This document shows, piece after piece, positions 46,310 through 58,547 of a stretch of DNA of 64,000 bases. The translations under genes were made by a program, and so were the position numbers. Positions within the stretch are counted from its first letter, which is position 1; each line of letters opens with the position of its first letter. The stretch comes from Diphasiastrum complanatum. Lineage: Eukaryota; Streptophyta; Lycopodiopsida; Lycopodiales; Lycopodiaceae. The notes under the pieces are model-generated. The model was not told where the DNA came from and searched no databases. It saw nothing but the letters and a program-made list of their open reading frames with translations. The stretch covers positions 33,206,317-33,270,316 of the forward strand of contig CM055109.1 in assembly GCA_029204225.1 (NCBI GenBank), in the 5' to 3' direction.

Positions 46310-49044
46310 CAATGCTATTAAGGCATAGTCCATAATGAACCTGTGGAAGAATCTTGTGAATCCCAAAAAGGATTTCACATTTCGAATTGTCAAAGGTCTC
46401 AGCCATTCTCGTACCTTACGGACTTTGTCATAATCGATTTCAAGATCTTTATCCGATATGACATGGCCCAGATAGAGTTTAGTCTGGAAGAACTCACATT
46501 TTGACTCCTTAGCATACAACTTTTCTTGCCTTAGAGGATCCAAGACAATACGAATATGTTGTTCATGCTCCTCAGGTGTCCGACTATAAATTAATATGTC
46601 GTCCAACTAGACCGCCAGAAACTTTCCCAGATATGGACGAAGAATATCGTTTATCATCTGCTGGAAAGTGAGTCCAAAAGGTAACACTAAAAACTCATAA
46701 TGGCCATATCTAGCCTCGAAATCTAGTCTTAGGAACATCTTTGTTCCTAATCCTTATCTGATGGTAACGTAATCTAAGATCAATCTTGGAGAAATACTTA
46801 GCTCCATTCAGACGATCCATATGATTATCCATCCTAGGTAAGGGATATTTGTTCTTCATGGTTAAATCATTTAACTTTTTAAAGTCACCACACAAACATG
46901 TGTCGCATCCTTTTTACTAACCAAAAGGATTGGTGCTCCCCAAGGGAACTTACTAGGCCAAATATGGCCCATCCTAAGGAGTTCTTGTAACTGCTTAGAA
47001 ATTTCATCCTCTTCCTTGATGCTAACCCTGTATGAAAAAAGAGATACAGGTTGGCTTCCAAGAAGCAACTTTATCTGATGGTCGAGAATCCTTTGGGGAG
47101 GTAGGCCATCATGGAGTTTATCAGGAAAAACATCGCTATACTCTTGTCTAAGTTTGTTAAATATTATTCCTTTAGGTGAGTTAACACTTAAGGGACTATT
47201 TACAAGCACGATTCTGGACTGCATGGTCATCCACATAAATTTCATCTTTCAAAAAACAAAGATAAACTTTATTACCAGAATCTTTTAAATATTTAACAAC
47301 TTCTAAAGCAGAAACCAAAGGATCAAAAGGCCTATTTACATCGCCTTTTAGCTCAACCAACGAGCCCTTATGCAATAAGGAAATACTATGCGACACGTAA
47401 TCCTTTCTTAAAGACTCGTTTTTAGAATAAAACCATTCTTTTTCTAAGATTATGTCTATGCTATCTAAGTTCATAGTATGAAAATATAGTGGCTCAACAT
47501 AATCTTGGATGTGAAGCAGCAGTTGAGGAACAAGCTGATCCCAAGCTTGGCCCCGACGCCATTTTCACCACGTACAAGTGAAGGGCTTTGCAACAAAAGG
47601 ATTTAGAGAACTTGAGAGCACTACTCAAGAAGACTAAGCCACAATAAGCACCTCAATGATGAAAATGGAGCCTTTACCGCCCATCCCACTTCTTTTCCTT
47701 CCAAAAAGGCCTTGCTGGGTGGCGGGCCATATGGTCGCCACCTAGCAAGCACATGGGCTCCTAAAACAAGTGGCATCCCCTTATGGGATCCACCTACCCT
47801 CACATCACATGGCCACCACCCTCCCTACGCCACCTCACCCAAGGGTCACTTGGGTCACGTCCCCACTCACCTTTTGAGTCACCGCCTTGACCTCATGGCC
47901 TTATGGCCCAAAGACACTCCTAAATCTCCTCTAAGGCTTGTCCTTAGACTTAGGAGATGGTGCTGGTACAATCGTACGTTCATGAGGAGGAGGTGGAGGA
48001 AAAACTTCAAATTTCCTTCCAAAAGGTGAAGAAGATGGAGGATTTACCATTTATTTTTTATGTGCAGGTGGAAGATTACAAGGAGGTGGATTAAGCCCAA
48101 GAAAGAGACTAAGAAAGATAAGAAGAAGGGCACACAGGTCTGTACTTGCAGTAGGTACAGGCTGCAAGTACAACTGTGTACTTTTCTTTTACTATCCCCC
48201 TTTTTAAAATTCTTATGAAGCCAAAGTTTGGTTTAAAATTGCCTTAGAAATGTAACTTACAAAATTTAGAAGGTTTGTAAGCTTTATTTCAAAACTTAGG
48301 AAGCAAATTTTAAAACATAAGTTAATAAACTTTATAACTTATGAATAAAAACTTAAAAATCAAACTTTGCAAGGCTTCAACCTACGGAGTCTACAAAGTT
48401 AATAAAGACTTTGTAAAGTTTGAAACGTACTTTGTTTCAAGTACAAAGGTCAAAATTTTGTTTCACAATAAACAAAGTTCACAAGGTTTAGGAAGGTTTG
48501 AACTACAAGTTCACTTTTTTTTTCTTTCAACTTTTCCACAAAGCTCAACAATTACAAAGTTTATTGTGCTTTGCAACTTCACATCACGTCACAAGTACTT
48601 TCAAAAATACAAATAAGATACAATTATGGAGATTCCTAACTCCTCTTCCCCAACAAATAAGTTGCTACCTACGCCTCCCTGCTGCCTGTTTGCTTGAGAA
48701 TCAAGGAAATTGTCAGAAATCGTACGTTCGCACGCGCGCAGACTCGCAGGTGGTCGGCAAAATTTTCTTTTTTTTCAAATTGACTTCCAAGTCCCAAAAT
48801 AAGGCCAGAAAATGACATCGGCTTTTGAAGTTTTTATAACCGTAAAAATTCAAAAAATCGACTACTACCACCATAGCTAGCAAAGGTGGCTCGTTTTCAA
48901 TCAAAATCACCTCGGATTGAGACGAACCAAAAAGCAAAGTTGTTCAGTTCGATTCAACGAAATCAACTAAGCCTTCACAAACATCAACTAAAAGCTTAAA
49001 CGAATCAAAAACATAAGTTAGAGCGATTGCACCTTATTCACAAT

Positions 49045-49064
49045 GATCGGTGGCTCTAATACCA
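49045..49064 (-). other. Primer binding site of gypsy F
   Basis: On the minus strand TGGTATTAGAGCCACCGATC, two bases after the LTR end. This is close to the usual plant initiator-Met tRNA site. Confidence 0.8.
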
Positions 49065-49066
49065 AT

Positions 49067-49593
49067 TGCTAGATTCCCCATCGTCGTGTCGGTCATTGCT
49101 AAAGCACAAACAGGTGACGAATGCTACGTTACCACCCAACCATACAGGTACTGCCACCTCACCCCTGTGCACTAGAGCTACAGACCACCATCAAGCAAGC
49201 TCGGATCTCATGTAAGCCATGGTGTCCCATACACCCATGCCTTACAGTCGACCCTCGCCTATCTACATCTTGAGGCCTGGATACTTGTCCTGACCTAACC
49301 ACCAATGAAAGAGCTCTTCATTCTCTCGGAGAGAATGAATACCAAGCTCATGGAGATCCACCTCTATATACATAGTCCAGGTGGGTCATCTCCCTCCATA
49401 GGAGTCACGCATGACCAACGACATGCGGCAGTTGTGCACACTGACACAGGTCCATAGTAATGAGTCATCGCACACCAATGAGACATTGACACGTGGCACC
49501 CAAAAGACCTATAGCTCGAAAATCAGCGTTCCGTCCCATTACTGAGACCGTCACCTCAGGTTTCCTGTTGCGTACCCTTATGGGTACGTAACA
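49067..49593 (-). repeat. 5' LTR of gypsy F
   Basis: 527 bp; on the minus strand TGTTACGTACCCATAAGGG to GGGGAATCTAGCA, with a TATATA near 49365. It is set directly into the RNase H frame of gypsy G (NQVAD, then LTR). Bases 49594-49598 (ATCAG) would be one copy of the target duplication; the other is lost with the 3' end. Confidence 0.8.
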
Positions 49594-52500
49594 ATCAGCC
49601 ACCTGATTAGAGGTGCCTTTGATATACCGCACTTCAAAGTCAAATTCTTGCATGAGTTCCGCCCATCTGGCCTTACAACCTCTTAAATCAGTCTGATTAC
49701 ATAAATACTTTAAAGGTTGGTGATCTGTATTAACCACGAACTTATTACCATACAGGTAATGTCTCCATAATTTCAAAGCATGGATCACTGCAAAAAGCTC
49801 TTTTTCCTACGTGGTATACCTGACCTGTGCATCGGTTAGTTTTTTACTTTCAAAGGCAACGGGCTGGCCTCTTGTAAGAGAATAGCTCCAATAGTCGTAT
49901 CACTCGCGTCACTCTTAATGACAAACGACAAATCTGGATCCGCTATCTCAAAATTGGAGCTGAGGCAATTAGAAGCTTGAGTTTCCGAAAACTCTTATCT
50001 ATTTTCTCATTCCACCTTATGGGAGGACTTGGCCTACCTTTGCGACTTTTAACTCCTTTCAACATATTGTTGAGAGGCGCAACAATCTTTGAGTACTCCT
50101 CTACAAATCTACAAAAAACACAGCAAAACTTAATAATGACTTAAGTTCACAAACCGTTTGAGGGACTGGCCATTCCACTACCATCTTCACCTTTTTCTCG
50201 TCAATCTTGATCCCAAAAGAGGTGATCTTATGACCAAGGTAACGAAGTTCTTTTTTAAAGAATTCGCACTATGATTCCTTTGCATAAAGCTTCTCTTGTC
50301 TTAAGATATGTAAGACAGTACAAAGATGCTTAGCATGCTCTTTGAGTGTTTTACTGTAGATCAAAATATTGTCCAGAAACACTACTAGAAACTTTCCCAA
50401 ATATGGACGAAATAAATCGTTCATCATTTGCTGGAAAGTTTTAGGAGCACTGGTTAAACCAAAGGGCAAAACTAGAAACTCGTAGTGGCCAAAACCGGTC
50501 TTAGATACATCTTTCGGATGTATCCTGATCTGATGATATCCCGTACATAGATCAATTTTTGTGAAGTATTTAGCTCCATTTAACCGATCTATGAGATCAT
50601 CCATCCTGGGCAACGGGTATTTATTTCTTATCGTAAGTTTGTTCAGACCCTTGTAATCCACACATAACCGAAAACCCCCATCTTTCTTACTCTTAAAAAG
50701 GACAGATGCTCCCCATGGAGACTTACTTGGTCTGATGTGCCCCATCCTAAGATATTCCTCGATTTACCTTGCCACTTCCTCCTCTTCCTTTTGACTAAAC
50801 CTGTAAGGTCGTTGCGGGCAAAAGATCTATCTTATGGTCCACTGACCGAGTGGGTGGTAGTCCGTAAGGTAGCTGTTTCAGAAAGACTTCACCAAATTCT
50901 TGTTTCAAATCTTGTAGTAGTTGTTGTTCCTGATGCGAATTTTCGGTGTTAAAACATGAAAACACATTCACATTACCAACATCACAATGCATACAAGATT
51001 TTAAACCAAATGAAAGAGTTCACACTCAGAATCATGAAGTTTCTCTATTAATTCAGCCGAGGAAATTATTGGCGATGGCAGTACATCAGTCTCTCCAGAA
51101 ATAGAGACTATTTGATCAAACTTATTTTTAAATACCAAAGTATGATTTTTGAAATTTATTTCTAATGGATCAGATTTATCGAAAAACCATTCATAACCCA
51201 AGATTACATTAGTCTTGTCTAGATTTATGACATAGAAGTCGAGCAGCTCAACATGCTCCTGCATCCGAAGCTCTAAATTTGAGATTTTATCATCTTATAT
51301 CTCAGTGTCCGACCCCGAGACAAGATGGACCACATAACGGTGATCACTGGCCATGGTGGGCACTCGGAGCTTCTGCACAAGTTGAGCATTCAAAAAATTG
51401 TGAGTACTTCCAGAATCTTATAGTACATTTATGTCTTTCCCTAATATATTGCCTCTTACACGAAACAAAATTACAAGTACAATCACAATTGTTCAGTAAA
51501 TTGACTTCCAATTTACCTGCCGATAAATCTACCGCCATGAAATTTGACGACTTAGTTTTTCGTTCGGGGCACTGCTTAGCACAATGCCCGGGTTTATTGA
51601 AGAGAAAACACAAAGAGCTAATTGTGTCTTGTCTTTTACCACCAGCTTCTTTTTGTTTTTTTCTTCTTCTTAGACTGTTGGTACGCCTCTGTTTTCAGCT
51701 CGTCGAAAAACTGCTTCTTCAACTTATTTGTTGACTTTTACATTTTGGGTTTCAGGGCTGTTTGGTCGTGCATGCTTTTTCGTGAGGCAACAACAATGCT
51801 ATCATAGGCATTGGCCACACGGATAACATCTTCCAGTGAATGGAGGATATTTCGTTTACACTCACTTTGATAATCGGCCTGGCAGTCCGAACTGCCACTG
51901 TGTCGACTTCCGATCAAATAGCAGCACCTTGGCCAAAGAATCCAAGAACTCTTGGACATAAGCATTCTGTTCACAGTTTCCCATCTTGCAGTTAAGGAAA
52001 CAGATATATAACTCAGAATCGTCTATTGTGATGAAAGCTTTACGAAATTCTGCCAAGAATTCAGCCCAAGTCATTGGTTTTGTGGAAAGGTCCCTCCACC
52101 ATGAGGAGGCCTTGCCTTTCAGAAACAATAGAACCGAGGATATCCGCTTATCCTCTAGGACATTGTGCAAGCTAAAATAGCTTGACCAATGATTAACCCA
52201 ATCCTCAAAAACTTCTGGGTGCTTGAATTTTTTATCGCCGAAAAATACTTTCGGCTGGTAGCCCAAGTTAGTTGAGGTGATAGCTTGTAATTAGTTAAAA
52301 AGGTTCTGCATTTGATTATTGCGTTGCTTATTACTTTGGCGAAGTTCCAGTACCGCTTTGCCCAAAGTGTGCAATAATTTACTAGAGTCGAGGGCCTCAT
52401 CACTGTCTGGTGATACCGGTTGGATTTCCGTGTCATCACTGTTTGGTGATGCCGGACGGATTTATGTGTCCCCCGTCACTTGAACATCATCTTTGTCCAT
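49594..52500 (-). mobile_element. Gypsy G: Ty3/gypsy gag, protease, RT, part of RNase H
   Basis: Gag starts at 52500 (MDKDDVQVTGDT, then TAA). It continues with the retrotransposon gag core (NLGYQPKVFFGDKKFKHPEV, WVNHWSSYFSL, ASSWWRDLSTKPMTWAEFLA), DVIRVANAYDSIVVASRK, and a zinc knuckle CFLFNKPGHCAKQC near 51600. Protease remnants run about 51264-51001 (LDKTNVILGYEWFF). RT 50745-50269: [51 protein letters not shown]. The catalytic loop reads [11 protein letters not shown], so the second Asp is Asn. RNase H 49788-49594 (NTDHQPLKYLCNQTDLRG, YIKGTSNQVAD) is cut by the gypsy F LTR. Several frames are broken. Confidence 0.85.
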
Positions 52501-53439
52501 TACAAGTAAAACTAAAAAATTAAAAATTTTCGTTTAGTTTAATTCCATTACATGTATAATTATCGTTAATAAGACAATGTCCAAAAAAACACAGTCTTTT
52601 AATAGACCTATGTGCTTATTAAATTATACTAATGAATCTTGCAAGTCTGACTTAAGCAACGAAAAACGGAATATAACCATATAATGCCATCAAAAACTAA
52701 TTAACTCAGTTACACAAGCCATTATACTCCCTCTGCAATTGCATTTACATAGTCTAGAAATGACTAAAATGCATATGGAAAACAAAGAAAAAAGAAGCCA
52801 AAAAAGCCCCATTCAATAACCTCTACCCCCCACCCCCCCACCACCACCTTTTTACCTACCTTGCACAACACCCACTCAAGTTTTCTAAAAAAAAAAACTT
52901 GAGTTGCATTGCCATGCCCCCCCAACCTTCCTCTACTTCCCTCCCAAATTCCCCTACCTCGGACCAATATAAAGCCCTACTTCTAGGATTCAACTCTAAG
53001 CATGCCAAACAAAGCAACAACAAAGGGAACGGGTGGTGGATAAACCAACCAAACCAAACCTAGATCATACAGATCTAGCCCCCAAGCTATGGATCCATCA
53101 CAGTCATGGAAAGAGGAATCACACTAGCAGCATGTAGCTATCAATCACAGAATCAAGCATACACTAGTGAGAGCCCAATAGGTATACTTAATACCTCCAA
53201 GGCCCATGCACCACTAGTAGTGCACTGTGACACCACACTGCAGCCTATCTGGGCCACCTCATCCAGTTCTCCAATGACTCACTGAAAGACCCATACCAAC
53301 TCCACCACCATGTGTTTAGGCCTATAACCATTAATTATGACCATGTACACATAAGGGCCCCAACTCCCTTATAGTCACAATTAACTTATGGGTTGATGGT
53401 CTACCAGTCTCTAGCATGGACACGCTACCCGAGACCAGT
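52501..53439. other. Non-coding; upstream of gypsy G
   Basis: Includes a C-rich run (CCCCCCACCCCCCCACCACC, near 52826) and TATAAAG near 52971. It may hold the leader or a degraded LTR of gypsy G, but no LTR partner is found. Confidence 0.35.
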
Positions 53440-53745
53440 CATAAGCATGACAAGCCAGATGTCATCTTCATCGAAGATTAGTTTATCGACCTTAAAGGTA
53501 AGGGTAGAGCTCATATAGTCGAACTCCCGGACTCTCCCAAAGCATCGAACTTTCTCGTTCAAAAGTCGACTATTCCTATTGAAGGTCCAAGCTCGTCTAC
53601 TCCCGACGAACAGCTTATCAGCAATGAATCCAAAGAAGATGATGTTGTAGTCCAACAACTACAACATGATGACGATAATCAACTTTGACCACTACCCAGA
53701 AAATTGAAAAGACAAAGTAGACCACCTATCAGGTATATCAATGAG
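53440..53745 (+). mobile_element. Copia fragment: integrase C-terminal tail
   Basis: VIFIED-stop-FIDLKGKGR and, after frame changes, RPPIRYINESAAYS match the tail of the copia C integrase and the start of its RT linker. The TAG (53479-53481) is at the same place as in copia C. The fragment ends at the start of gypsy H. Confidence 0.6.
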
Positions 53746-53753
53746 TCTGCAGC

Positions 53754-55375
53754 TTATTCTTGGAAGAATTCTTCCATCCATCTTGCATCCCTAGTAGGAT
53801 AGTTTTTAAACTTGAGGAGGTATAGTGTAGAAGTTAATCCTTTTCTTCCAGTTCTGGTCTTGTGCATCAAGATCTGCTCAGGTTGAAGGATTTCTTCGGT
53901 TCCTTGAACTTCTGGAGGTTCGAAATTTGTAAGTCCTTCTGGTATTGGACCATTGAATTTTTTTAGTAAGCTTACATGGAATTTGTCATGGATTTTCCAA
54001 GTAATAGGTAAGTCAAGTTCACATGTAACCTCATTGATTACTTTTTTGACTTTAAAAGGTCCATAATACTTTTGGGCTAGTTTTGGGTATAGTTTCATAC
54101 TGCCATTCTTTTTCTTGAGCCTTTTCTTTTCAAATTTTAGGAGAACTAGTTTCTCTTCTTCGTCTTGATTGCCCTCCGACGCATATTTGCGCTTTTTTGT
54201 TGTTTCTGTTGTGCACTTGCAATGGATTGCTGAACCTTCGAAAAGGTGTCTTGATAGTCCTGCACAAATTCATTTGAGGCAAAAATCTTTTCTTTAGTCC
54301 TTAGTATAGGAGGTACAATAGGTTTTCCATACATAACTTCAAAAGGCGCTTTACCAGTAGAAGAATGAATTGTGTTATTGTAAGCAAATTCTAGAATATG
54401 GAGATAGTGTCCCCATTGAGTTTTTTGATCACTCACAACTTCTCAATAATTCTATGATGGTTCGATTCGTAATCTCACTTTGACCATCTGTTTGGGGATG
54501 GAAGGAAGAAGAGAATTTGAGAGTTGTTCCTAAGTTATCAAAAAGGGCTCTCCAAAAATTGCTAGTGAATCTTGTATCTTGATCAGATACTATAGTCTTG
54601 GGCAATCCATGAAGCCTAAAGATGTGACAAATAAACAAATGAGTAGCTTCGGGTCCTTTAAGCTTTTTCTTATAGGGAATAAAATGAGCTTGTTTGCTAA
54701 ATCTATCAATGACATCTCATTCCCATTTTTGGTTTTAGGAAACTCATAGACAAAGTCCATGGTAATATGTTCCCAGAGAGATTCAGGAATAGGCAAGGGA
54801 TGAAGTAGTCCTGGAGTTTTTAATCCTCACTCGTCATTAATATGTTGACATACTAGACATGCATTTATAAAATGCCTTGTGTCTCGATGCATGGCAGGCC
54901 AATAAAAGAATATCTTCAAAGCCTCCAAAGTTAAAGGTATTCTCCTATGTCCTGCCTAGGGTGGACTATGGATTTCTTGAAGTTTCTTAGTTCTAAATGC
55001 TATGGGAATACATAGCTTATTTTCTTTGAATAAATATCCTTCTTTCAAAACATAGTCTTTATGACTTCGATTTCTTTCAAGTTTATCAAAGATATGCTGG
55101 AAGTCTAGATCACTAGCATACATACTTTTCATAGGAACAAAATCCTCATGATATGCTAGGGAAATATGGTTGACTTTGGGGATTCTAATAATGCATCGAC
55201 GACCTTATTATCCTTTCCTAGATGATGAAGTAACTGAAAATGGAAGGTACTAAGGTAGTTAGCTCATTTTAGATGTTTTTCTTGAATTAATTGTTGGGTG
55301 AGAAAGTACCTAAGGCTTTGATGATCTGTTTTAACTAGGAAATCATTTCCTAGAAGATAGTGCTCTCATTAAAGA
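53754..55375 (-). mobile_element. Gypsy H: RNase H end, integrase and chromodomain
   Basis: On the minus strand: RNase H tail near 55330-55200 (LVKTDHQSLRYF), decayed zinc finger near 54860 (CLVCQHIND), then integrase core (MPIPESLWEHITMDFVYEFP; LPKTIVSDQDTRFTSNFW; SSSFHPQTDGQSEITNRT). These hold the three catalytic acidic positions D, D and E. GHYLHILEFAYNNTIHSSTG and the C-terminal KLAQKYYGPFKVKKVI follow, and a chromodomain (LYLLKFKNYPTRDARWMEE) ends near 53757. Frameshifts separate the blocks. Lineage differs from E, F and G, which read THKTLD-type fingers. No LTR found. Confidence 0.85.
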
Positions 55376-56150
55376 ACCACAACGATTCCAGAGGAGAAAT
55401 ACAGCTACCACCAGTCCAAAAGATAAGCTCACGAATAGAAATGAGATCGCTATCGATAGATTGGAACAGAGGAGGGAGAGAGATGGAGAAGAGAAGAGAC
55501 GAACAGGTGGACTCAAGGAAATAAGAATGGGGAGGGTTATCCTAAAACGAAAGAAGGAGAGGAAGGATAGTTGCCATCATTAGGGACCATGGTTGAGGAC
55601 AGGTAAAATTGGAGTAGATACATTTTTAAAAGAGAGAGAGGGAGGTAATAGAAAGATCAAGAAGACCAAAACCCCCAATCTTCTTAGGAGCCGAACAGAT
55701 ATCCCAATTAAGAAGACTAGGCCGATTATTCCAAAGGAATTTCCGAAAGGATTTAGCAATAGAGAGAGAGAGAGAGAGTAAGAAGGGGAGAGAAACCAAA
55801 TGAAAAGAAAGTGAGTGAAATAGGCAGAGATGATATGTTTGAGAACGATGAGTCTAGCAGGGAAACATAAGTCATAAGAGTTCTTCAAAAAGCAGTTTAT
55901 TGTTGATCTTCTCCAAGATCAAGTTAAAACGGTCTCTATTGGATAAAGAAGTACCAAGAGAGAACCCAAGGTATCTAAAAATGGTTTCATGAGGAAGGAC
56001 ACTAGACCAAACAGGAGGGGTATCATGCGAGAGTACAATAATGTCGAATTTCTGCAAGTTGATAATGGAGTTAAAGAAGTCGCAAAAAGGTATGAAATGG
56101 GTAAATTCCAATTTTAAATTTAAAACTTTCGAGTAAGTTTTCAAGTCTAA
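55376..56150 (-). mobile_element. L1-like LINE fragment: reverse transcriptase C-terminus
   Basis: On the minus strand: IVLSHDTPPVWSS, RYLGFSLGTSLSNRDRFNLI, LEKINNKLL, then LCFPARLIVLKHIISAYFTH in a second frame, and FRKFLWNN-type sequence in a third. This is the region after the catalytic FADD box of plant L1 elements (YLG-x-PLG, the R-LI-K-V-SA block). Frameshifts show a dead copy. The 3' end is lost at the gypsy H border. Confidence 0.65.
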
Positions 56151-57722
56151 AACTTAGTTTTATATTATCACATAAGGTGGAGTTGAAATCCACAAATATA
56201 TCAATCAATTACATGAGAGAATAAAAAATATCAGTTAAAAGTGATTTCGAATATTTCTATTTTGTTTTGGTAATTGGAGCAAATGTTATATAAGACATTG
56301 AATTAAGTAGAAGAGGTTACATATATAGATAGTTACATGTGTACATATATAGATAGTTAAATAGCAAGTGATATTCTTGAGTTGGAACTCAAATACATCC
56401 CCACACGTTGCAATTGATGAGAAAACATGTTGTAATTTGATGAGAAATTGATGAGAATGGACTTTTTTTTTTGTTGACAATTTGTGTGAGGTGTATAAGA
56501 GTAGGGTTATTTATGTTGAATGTCACCATAAAGATGGAGGCTCGAATCCTAACCACTTACTTTGTAGTGAGCCCAACTTCGTAAATGGGTAATGGCTTGA
56601 CCAAGTTGTATAGATGTTATAAATGGCTTGACTAGTTGGTATTGGATTGGTGTGGAGTGTGAATATAGCATCAATGCTTTTCCCCCTCTTAGGGATGGAT
56701 AGAAGAATAATTGAGATGATGATAATAGGTGAAGGTTGAAAAAGTAAAAAGAACCTTGAAGGTGAGGGGAGGGGGGTTCGGTCCCACATAGGCAATGACA
56801 TGATGTATCATGTATGTATAATGTGGCGTTGTTACGTGTGTTATTTAGATGAGCTGCCAGGACAGCAGCATTCGGAACATGCTCGAATCTTGCAATCCAC
56901 ATAATCTACAGCATTGTCTCAACCATTTATTACACATTTTGTATTTTTGGTGGACCCATGTGATGAGGTGAGGTTGAGCAGTGGCAGGTATGACGCCTCT
57001 CGCTTATTTTCAAGCTTGATTGAGGAGGTTAAGCCTGCCTGCCTTGCCTGGCCACGGTCCCCCCACCCGGGTTCAATTTTCCAAGCGAAGCAGAAGGGGC
57101 ATGCCGAAACTTGAAAGGCTTGCTTAGATTCGTATTTCAATCATTCAACCCATGTAACGACGAAGACCAAGATAGAAAATTATGGAAACGCACGGTCCCA
57201 TATACATCCAGTGACTCAACCAATTCCTTGATTTTCTCAACAACAAACATTAAATTTAACATTTTCTCAAGAACTTTAAATATAATACAAAGTGAATTGC
57301 AAACTACCAAAAGCACGCCGATCAAGATGGCACAAGGAAGCTATAACTAAACAACCAGTACTTCACATGTATCAACAGACAAAACTCGACTGGACATGAA
57401 TTTCCTAACAAGTTCGTATGCTTATTAAGCAAAAAAGATAGCCAAAGCAAAAAAGTTATTAAACGAAGATCCTTCACATGCACAGCTAATCAATTAAAAG
57501 AACTTATCGATACAATACATCAAACCTATAAACAAGTTTCTGTTGACAGAGCCAAGCAGAAAACGTCAGGCATATACTGGAAAACGTATTTTCTAAGACG
57601 TGAAACATGAAACAACGGGAAGCGGTAGTTTGCGGATGATCATATACAATCTATTTCCAAAAATTTGCCTTATACATCCTTGTACATATTCCACATTGTT
57701 GATTCTCATTTACAGGTATAAG
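56151..57722. other. Non-coding; 3' flank of the host gene
   Basis: AT-rich intergenic sequence. On the minus strand near 56580-56530 the word GGATTCGAGCC resembles a tRNA-type B box, so a tRNA-derived SINE remnant is possible but not shown. The part nearest 57722 is presumably the 3' untranslated region of the gene. Confidence 0.35.
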
Positions 57723-58547
57723 CTACGATCCTACACCAGCCTCTAAAACAGCTAGAGAAGATTCTTGGACAGAACTTTGTGTGGAGGAAGGAACCATTAG
57801 TATTTCCAGGGTAGCGACAGCTCTCTTCAGCCAATCTTGATCAGCACATTCATCCACGCAGGGAAACTCTAATGCATTCTCCAAGGACCAAACATTTTCA
57901 GATTGCCATGACTCCAAATCCACAGCTACCGACTCTTCAGGGCACGTAGAGCCCAAAACAGACCCGCTCTCGTCATAATCTTCTACTGCATGACAAGGGC
58001 TCTGAGATAAACCCAGTTGGTCATCAGATGCCTGCAGAAGGAAGTCAATATCGACACAGCCGTAATCACTACATTGAGCATCGAGGAAACCAGTATTCAC
58101 AGGGCCATAGTCACTACATCGAGCCTCATCAACCTCATTCAAAGACTTCGGTGAAGAAATACACACAAAGCTGCTTTCACCGACCAGAGAACAATCTTCG
58201 CTAGGTAAGCAGCACCAGGATTCTTCCAGAGCAGACGGCATGCATTCTTCCAACGAATACTTTGACGAGGCAGAACAATCACTAGCACCAATCTCTTCTT
58301 CTAGACTTCTCATCACTCCACAGACAAGCTCCTCTTGAGTAGCTGTATCCAAATAGTCATCATTCGAATTTCCATTTTGTAAGTCATCGATTTCAAGAAT
58401 ATTTACCAAATCTCCAGGGGCAAGCATTTCTCCGCAGTGCCTTTTGCAGGATAACGAAGCGGAATGAGATAATTCATCTACAATCATGTCCGGTTCCCTT
58501 CTTCGCTTGGAAAAGGGATCGGGCCTGCATTGTGGAATAACTTCCAT
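57723..58547 (-). CDS. Acidic 274-residue protein of unknown function
   Basis: Single uninterrupted frame from ATG at 58547 to the stop at 57723. It starts with a short basic segment (PDPFSKRRREP, a possible nuclear localisation signal). The rest is strongly acidic and Ser-rich with evenly spaced Cys. The word EELVCGVMRSLEEEIG looks amphipathic-helical. The motif VDIDFLLQASDDQLGL resembles a short acidic motif I associate with plant SERTA-like or co-regulator proteins, from memory only. Residues around RCSDYGPVNTGFLDA and QCSDYGCVDIDFLLQ form an internal tandem repeat of about 16 residues. No signal peptide or membrane segment. Low Trp/Phe and high Asp/Glu suggest an intrinsically disordered nuclear regulator; that is inference. 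It is the only intact long host-like frame in the window. Confidence 0.8.
   Translation of the reverse strand: MEVIPQCRPDPFSKRRREPDMIVDELSHSASLSCKRHCGEMLAPGDLVNILEIDDLQNGNSNDDYLDTATQEELVCGVMRSLEEEIGASDCSASSKYSLEECMPSALEESWCCLPSEDCSLVGESSFVCISSPKSLNEVDEARCSDYGPVNTGFLDAQCSDYGCVDIDFLLQASDDQLGLSQSPCHAVEDYDESGSVLGSTCPEESVAVDLESWQSENVWSLENALEFPCVDECADQDWLKRAVATLEILMVPSSTQSSVQESSLAVLEAGVGS

Larger units (their letters stand above)
46310..49593 (-). mobile_element. Gypsy F: 5'-part Ty3/gypsy with 5' LTR, inserted in gypsy G
   Basis: Reading on the minus strand: LTR (49593-49067), PBS, about 1.5 kb without gag, then protease end (NLDSIDIILEKEWFYSKNES, 47474), RT start (EYSDVFPDKLHDGLPP, MGHIWPSKFPWGAPILL), RT palm ([20 protein letters not shown]) and the catalytic loop LDDILIYSR near 46590, with a TAG just before it. 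It ends in the RT thumb (GHVISDKDLEIDYDKVRKV). RNase H, integrase and the 3' LTR are lost. The 47.5-49.0 kb part is GC-richer than the pol and has no gag, so an unrelated insert or gag deletion is likely there. Confidence 0.8.

Noticed and set aside
49067-49593. Solo LTR
   Set aside because: A primer binding site follows directly and gypsy protease/RT of the same orientation lies downstream.
51279-51807. Plus-strand frames across gypsy G
   Set aside because: They are antisense to the gypsy gag/zinc-knuckle region and have no independent support.
56530-56800. tRNA gene
   Set aside because: Only a B-box-like word is visible. No cloverleaf can be drawn, so at most a SINE remnant.
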